The position numbers and the translations under genes were made by a program. The notes under the pieces are model-generated. The model searched no databases and was not told where the DNA came from. It saw only the letters and a program-made list of their open reading frames with translations. A DNA stretch of 55,297 bases from Planctomycetota bacterium (GTDB lineage: Bacteria > Planctomycetota > UBA1135 > UBA2386): NCBI GenBank assembly GCA_020848735.1, contig JADLHO010000128.1, positions 1 to 55,297 on the forward strand. The letters are read 5' to 3'. Numbering within the stretch: position 1 is the stretch's first letter; each line of letters opens with the position of its first letter. Positions 51,473 to 55,297 of this stretch are shown one piece after another.

Positions 51473-52408
51473 ATGGGGCTCTCCAACGAATACCGACGCC
51501 AGTTCGCGTGGCGCGATTGGGACCGTGTCCTGGATGCCCTGCCGCCGCTTCCTGGCCAGACGGTCCTCGATCTCGGCTGCGGAGTCGGCGATCTCGCGGC
51601 GAGTCTGGCGGCGCGCGGGGCCAAGGTGATCGGCTTCGACCTCGACGAGGAGCTCCTGCGCGAGGCCCGCTCGCGGCAGCTCGCCGACGTCGAGTTCCGG
51701 AGCGCGGATCTCCGTGCGCTTCCGGACCTGGAGCGGAAGGCCGACGGACTCTGGTGCAGCTTCACGGCGGCGTACTTCCCCGAGCTGTCCACGGCGCTCG
51801 CGGCCTGGGCGGAGCAACTCGGTCCCAGTGCGTGGATCGCTCTCACGGAGATCGACGACCTCTTCGCGCACGAGCCGCTGAGCGCCCGGACCGCGGCGCT
51901 GCTCCGCGCCTACGCCGACGACGCGCTCCGCGCCGGGCGATACGAGTTCCGCATGGGCCGCAAGCTGACGGAGCATCTGGCACGTGTGGGTTTCACGGTG
52001 ACAGAGGCCTTCGCGATGAAGGACGATGAGCTCGACTGCCTTGAGCGCGCCGACCACCGCTCGCTCGCCAGGGTCCATTGCTGCATCGCGACGAGAGACG
52101 GCTCGCTCGCCGCGGAACGGCCTCACGCTCTCCGGAAATGGGCACGCGACGCGGTGTCGGCTGGTGGATCGCCTCTACGAGTCCTCGCGGGTCACGGAGC
52201 GCTGGGAGGACTGGCCGGGTTTCCAGCGCGCCTGGCACGAGGACGGCAACGCCTGTTTCGCCGCGCCTGCCGAAGGCGGCTATCTCCTCTGCGTCGACGA
52301 GCCGCCGCGCACGATGAAGATCACGGTGCTCGTGCCTCCGGGCCGGCCGCTCATCACCGTGTCCGTCGACTCAGACCAGCGACGTTGAACGACCCCTCCG
52401 CCAAGTGA
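51473..52408 (+). CDS. SAM-dependent methyltransferase with aberrant C-terminus (possible frameshift)
   Basis: The first 208 residues look like a normal class I methyltransferase: VLDLGCGVGDLAASLAARGAKVIGFDLDEELL, a DLRALPDLERKADGLWCSF strand, and YEFRMGRKLTEHLARVGFTV. Family memory predicts about 45 residues between this point and the closing motif CLERADHRSLARVHCCIATR. Here they are missing (DDEL then CLERADHRS). The normal end is reached at about 52096. The remaining ~100 codons are Arg/Ala-rich, as expected of an out-of-frame shadow over a better-looking frame at 52126-52388. A frameshift or a recent fusion is likely. ATG 51473 was chosen over GTG 51407, which would overlap the Nudix gene. 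Confidence 0.65.
   Translation: MGLSNEYRRQFAWRDWDRVLDALPPLPGQTVLDLGCGVGDLAASLAARGAKVIGFDLDEELLREARSRQLADVEFRSADLRALPDLERKADGLWCSFTAAYFPELSTALAAWAEQLGPSAWIALTEIDDLFAHEPLSARTAALLRAYADDALRAGRYEFRMGRKLTEHLARVGFTVTEAFAMKDDELDCLERADHRSLARVHCCIATRDGSLAAERPHALRKWARDAVSAGGSPLRVLAGHGALGGLAGFPARLARGRQRLFRRACRRRLSPLRRRAAAHDEDHGARASGPAAHHRVRRLRPATLNDPSAK
52164..52388 (+). CDS. Coding-like segment in the second frame, possible small gene or displaced C-terminus
   Basis: From GTG 52164 the frame reads DRLYESSRVTERWEDWPGF, then RAWHEDGNACFAAPAEGGYLLCVDE and MKITVLVPPGRPLITVSVDSD. This is far more protein-like than the overlapping methyltransferase tail. It may be the C-terminal domain of the methyltransferase after a frameshift near 52100-52130, or a separate 74-residue protein. 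No start signal is strong. I do not recognise the domain. Confidence 0.35.
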   Translation: MDRLYESSRVTERWEDWPGFQRAWHEDGNACFAAPAEGGYLLCVDEPPRTMKITVLVPPGRPLITVSVDSDQRR

Positions 52409-52454
52409 CTGATCCACGTGGCGTCCGCCCGAACTTGCCGGGTCACAACGGCGC

Positions 52455-54830
52455 TCACTGCAACACGGCATCGACCGTGTGGCTGAAGTGGATCTGGGCG
52501 AGGCAGGGTCCGCTCGCCTGGATCGAGAAGCCCTGGAAGGAGATCTGCCCGCCGACGAGCGACGCATCCAGAGGCACGGTCAGACCGAGGTACGAGCCGA
52601 TGGCCGTTGCGCCGTCGGCGCCGAGCACGCACCACGAGCAGGGTGCGAGGGGGATGCTGACCGAGAGGCCGAGGACGAACCCGGTGATGCCGGTGATCGG
52701 CGTGAGGGTCAGGGCGATGTCCTCGCCGAGGACCGGCCGACCGACCGGAGTGATCACGAGGTTTCCACAGCCGGTGGCCCGGGTCGAGAAACCTCCCGAG
52801 GGCGCATACGCGTCGTAGAGGTGTGCGTCGATCAAGTAGGGATTGGCGACCCCGCGCTGGTTGACGGCACAGACCAGGCTGTCCTTCAGCCCGGTCCCGC
52901 TGTAGACGGAACCGAGCTGGACGTCGAATTCGGTCCCATTCGACGTCGCGATGTCCTCGCCGCCTTCCTGGAGGTCGAGCGTAGGGCCGGTGATCGCGAC
53001 CAGGCTCATGCGCACGTCGGGTCCCGCGCTCGGGTTCTGCTCGCCATAGCCGACCGCGAAGCGCGAGCCGTCGCAGTCGATGCTCGGGTGATCCTGGCGC
53101 CAGCTTCGGCGCACCGGGTCGTTCTCCATGTAGGTCACATTGGCGAGGCCGCGCCAGGTGCCGTTCACGTCGAACCAAGACGCGAGGATGTCGCCGTTGC
53201 CGATGCCGGTCCTTGTGAAGGCCGCGAGCCAATGGCGGTTCCCGGCGGCGTCGGGCAAGGACGGACTGCTGACCGCGGGCTCGATGTCCCAGCTCGACGT
53301 CGTGGCGTCGATCGGGAAGGTATCGCTGCCGTTGACCGGCACGAACTGTCCGTCCCAGGTCAGCATCGCGCCGAAGAGGTTGCGATCCGCCGGTGCTGCG
53401 ACGTGCTCCACGTAGGCGATGACGAAGCGCTGCGAGTTGAAGGGCAGGCCACCGTCGGACTTGGAGATCGCCGGCGTCTCCTGATAGGCGGTGGAGCCCT
53501 GGACGATCGTCGGATACGCCGCGCGCAAGGTGCCGTCCGCGCGCACCTGCCTCGCGTAGATGTCGTGATCCGTCCCCGAATAGACGTGCTCGAAAACCAC
53601 CGTGAAGTAGGTCGGGCCTTGCGTGACCGGATCGCCCCCGACGTCGGGAACGAGGTTGTCGCCCGGGTAGCCGACGACCCCGCCGCGCTCGATGTCGAAC
53701 TGATTGGTGACGAGGTTGCCACCGCTGTCGAAGATGCGGCCGGCAATCCAATACGGTGCCGGAGCATCGGCGCTGACCTGGGCCGCGACGAGCGAGCGGC
53801 CGTATGCGTTCAGGTTGCCGATGCGCGCGTGCACCCAGCGCGCGGGCGATATGTCGATCAGGACGAGATGGAGCGGCAGCAGGCTGCCGCCCGCCAGAAC
53901 CCGCACGAAACAGTCGCTGTCGTCGGCGCTCCATTCCTGATCGAAGACGATCTGCCACGTCGCGCTCGTCGCGTCCCAGCAGACGTCCGGACGGGAGACG
54001 TCGTGCCCCGAGGAGTAGGCGTTGGCGTTGGCGATCCGCGGATCGATCACGAGCGGGAGGACGGCTTTGGCGACGAACGCCGCCGGGACGCGGATGCGGA
54101 GCGTTTCCCCTTCGAGTTCGGTCACCGCGGCGATCTTCGCGCCCCGCGCGTCGAGCGCGAACGCCTGGGAGTACGTCACCGTGTCGAAGGGGCCGCGGAA
54201 CACCAACCCGCCTTCGCGCGCTTCGCCGGCGAGCCCGGTGGTCACGGCGATCGCGACCTCGATCTCGCCACGGTTCGGGAGTCCATCGAACACGAAGGAC
54301 TGCTCGACGGACTCGCCGCGGAGCTCGACGAGCTCGCGAAACCCACCGCGCTCGTACGCGATGTGTCGCTCGCTCGATTCCGGCGGATTGCTCGCCGCCC
54401 GGAGCGCGAGCCCGCCGACGCTCACCTGCGGAATGGCAAACTCGATCGAAGCCGTGCTCGGCGCCCCCGGCGCCGGGCGCGGCTGGAACGACCAACCCTT
54501 CGCGGCGAAGCCCGCCTTGTAGTCGCGCCCACGCACCCAGATCGGGCCGCCGGCTTCGGGTTGGTCGATCCAGACGCGTTGCGGATCGTCGAGTGTGATC
54601 GCGAGACCAGGCCCGCCCGCCGCAGACAACTCGCTCCCCGCCCCGCGCGACGACGGGTCCTCCTCAGCCCTGTGCATTGGCGCTGCAAGCAGCAGCCCCG
54701 CGGCATCGAGGTCCTTCTCAGGCACGTTCTCGATCGGCGCGCGTGGGATCTTGACCGGCGTTCGATCCTGGGCGAGAGCAGGGAAGCCGCAAGCGAACAC
54801 GGCAAGGACGACGAGCACGGCGTGGGACAC
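52455..54830 (-). CDS. Large secreted beta-rich protein, unknown function
   Basis: A 791-residue exported protein with a signal peptide (SHAVLVVLAVFACGFPALAQ). The first 250 residues contain SFVFDGLPNRGEIEVAIAVTTG and an AVLPLVIDPRI segment reminiscent of exoproteins with a pre-propeller domain. The middle (WQIVFDQEWSADDSDCFVRVL, TYFTVVFEHVYSGTDHDIYARQV, FVIAYVEHVAAPADRNLFGAM) repeats a blade-like pattern of strands, suggesting a beta-propeller. The last 110 residues form a beta domain (GCGNLVITPVGRP, APCSWCVLGADGA, GPCLAQIHFSHTVDAV) like C-terminal domains of planctomycete exoproteins. GTG 54830 has GGAG five bases upstream. It converges with the methyltransferase region 46 bp away. Confidence 0.72.
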   Translation of the reverse strand: MSHAVLVVLAVFACGFPALAQDRTPVKIPRAPIENVPEKDLDAAGLLLAAPMHRAEEDPSSRGAGSELSAAGGPGLAITLDDPQRVWIDQPEAGGPIWVRGRDYKAGFAAKGWSFQPRPAPGAPSTASIEFAIPQVSVGGLALRAASNPPESSERHIAYERGGFRELVELRGESVEQSFVFDGLPNRGEIEVAIAVTTGLAGEAREGGLVFRGPFDTVTYSQAFALDARGAKIAAVTELEGETLRIRVPAAFVAKAVLPLVIDPRIANANAYSSGHDVSRPDVCWDATSATWQIVFDQEWSADDSDCFVRVLAGGSLLPLHLVLIDISPARWVHARIGNLNAYGRSLVAAQVSADAPAPYWIAGRIFDSGGNLVTNQFDIERGGVVGYPGDNLVPDVGGDPVTQGPTYFTVVFEHVYSGTDHDIYARQVRADGTLRAAYPTIVQGSTAYQETPAISKSDGGLPFNSQRFVIAYVEHVAAPADRNLFGAMLTWDGQFVPVNGSDTFPIDATTSSWDIEPAVSSPSLPDAAGNRHWLAAFTRTGIGNGDILASWFDVNGTWRGLANVTYMENDPVRRSWRQDHPSIDCDGSRFAVGYGEQNPSAGPDVRMSLVAITGPTLDLQEGGEDIATSNGTEFDVQLGSVYSGTGLKDSLVCAVNQRGVANPYLIDAHLYDAYAPSGGFSTRATGCGNLVITPVGRPVLGEDIALTLTPITGITGFVLGLSVSIPLAPCSWCVLGADGATAIGSYLGLTVPLDASLVGGQISFQGFSIQASGPCLAQIHFSHTVDAVLQ

Positions 54831-54902
54831 GGGATCTCCGGTCGAATCGACTCGGGCCTCGCGCGAACAGGCCTGCCGCGCGGGGCACCGGTTTGCAGCG
54901 GA

Positions 54903-54908
54903 ACTCTA
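54903..54908 (-). promoter_or_regulatory. Putative -10 hexamer for the large secreted protein
   Basis: TAGAGT on the minus strand, the same hexamer as before the HtrA-like gene. It would start a transcript with a leader of about 65 nt carrying the GGAG Shine-Dalgarno. Confidence 0.35.
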
Positions 54909-54947
54909 GCTCGCGGACGGCGAGACGGATCCGCTCGGTGCGCGCAG

Positions 54948-54984
54948 GCAAGCGCCGCCCTGCATCAAGACGCAGGTTGCTTGC
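54948..54984 (-). terminator. Nested stem-loop between pheT and the secreted protein
   Basis: Outer arms GCAAGC/GCTTGC enclose an inner CCTGC/GCAGG stem with an 8-nt loop. It lies about 100 nt after the pheT stop and upstream of the TAGAGT hexamer. It is probably the pheT 3' end. The rest of the 250-bp spacer is featureless. Confidence 0.35.
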
Positions 54985-55080
54985 GCTGCTGCGTCGATGG
55001 AGTCGCCGCTACCCGACGAACAGCACGACGAAGGCCCAACCCCGGGCCCTCGGCCTGCGCGATCACACGGCAGACGTCGC

Positions 55081-55297
55081 TCACCCCCTCAACACCGCCC
55101 CCATCTCCGCACAGCGCGCCCGCACCCGGCCGAGATAGCGCTCCTCGTCCTTGCTCGTCAGCGTCCGCGAGGCGGAGCCGAGGGTGACGGTGAAGTTGAG
55201 GCTCTTCTGGCCGCTCGGGATGCCTTCGCCGACGTAGGTCTCGAAGAGGCGGAGCTCGCGGACGAGGTTCTCGTCGCCTTCCTGGCCGAGGGCGCGG
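55081..55297 (-). CDS. pheT: Phenylalanyl-tRNA synthetase beta subunit (C-terminal end)
   Basis: The last 71 residues of PheT, cut by the window edge at its 5' side. They form part of the anticodon-binding (FDX-ACB) domain: ENLVRELRLFETYVGEGIPSGQKSLNFTVTL, SASRTLTSKDEERYLGRV. The stop is TGA at 55081-55083. PheT pairs with PheS to charge tRNA-Phe in the cytosol. The family fit of the G-x-G-x-P-x-G-x-K-S-L loop is good. Confidence 0.9.
   Translation of the reverse strand, partial: RALGQEGDENLVRELRLFETYVGEGIPSGQKSLNFTVTLGSASRTLTSKDEERYLGRVRARCAEMGAVLRG

Noticed and set aside
52479..55080. Plus-strand frame of about 900 codons across the exoprotein gene
   Set aside because: Antisense shadow, Arg/Asp/Glu/Val-rich with no recognisable domain.

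Overview
This 55 kb window comes from a very GC-rich bacterial chromosome. Third codon positions are almost all G or C, so long antisense open frames are everywhere. Several things point to a planctomycete-like lineage (inference, not proof). These are secreted and lipid-anchored HEAT/TPR proteins, exo-rhamnogalacturonan-lyase/YetA-like toroid proteins, a DUF5658 membrane protein, and a large secreted protein whose Cys-containing C-terminal beta domain recalls planctomycete exoproteins. Both ends are cut: thiC on the left, pheT on the right. I see no transposase, prophage, CRISPR array or plasmid gene. This looks like a vertically inherited chromosome segment, not an island.

Layout. 0-6.2 kb: end of thiC, a family-2 glycosyltransferase meeting a sulfotransferase/flippase pair head-on, then an HtrA-like protease coupled to a degenerate histidine-kinase-like protein. 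6.3-14.5 kb: M32 carboxypeptidase, an rhamnogalacturonan-lyase-like lipoprotein plus GH2 glycosidase pair, and an Nfu Fe-S scaffold with a zinc-ribbon partner. 14.5-18.2 kb: a 4'-phosphopantetheinyl-transferase-like protein coupled to a second flippase, two unknown secreted proteins, and tRNA-Leu(CAA). 18.2-38.6 kb: one long minus-strand block. In transcription order it holds a TPR lipoprotein overlapping galE; a lipoprotein/DUF366/YbhN-like/PfkB operon; recA; alaS; rpmF-plsX-fabH-fabG-acpP-fabF; an unknown 118-residue protein; and ddl coupled to two membrane-anchored helical-repeat proteins. 38.6-43.5 kb: inositol-monophosphatase family enzyme, a large secreted HEAT protein, and a methyltransferase/TPR protein behind a structured leader. 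43.5-49.6 kb: an asnB-glycosyltransferase-Nudix-toroid operon, DUF5658 protein and small lipoprotein. 49.7-55.3 kb: RlmI-like rRNA methyltransferase coupled to a CoA-type Nudix hydrolase, a SAM methyltransferase with a scrambled C-terminus, the large exoprotein, and the end of pheT.

How the genes fit together. The core is envelope and housekeeping: fatty-acid initiation and elongation with L32, D-Ala-D-Ala synthesis, UDP-galactose supply, lipid or glycan flipping, and surface glycan assembly and sulfation. Genes are packed into operons joined by ATGA, GTGA or TGATG overlaps, which makes several otherwise unknown proteins partners of recognisable ones. The most distinctive features are regulatory. 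Many operon heads carry a TAnnnT-type hexamer only 7-9 nt before the start codon, suggesting leaderless mRNAs. recA instead has a strong Shine-Dalgarno, a -35/-10 promoter and an inverted repeat over its -10. Two intergenic regions (rpmF-plsX, and upstream of 42202) contain perfect stem-loops that look like structured leaders.
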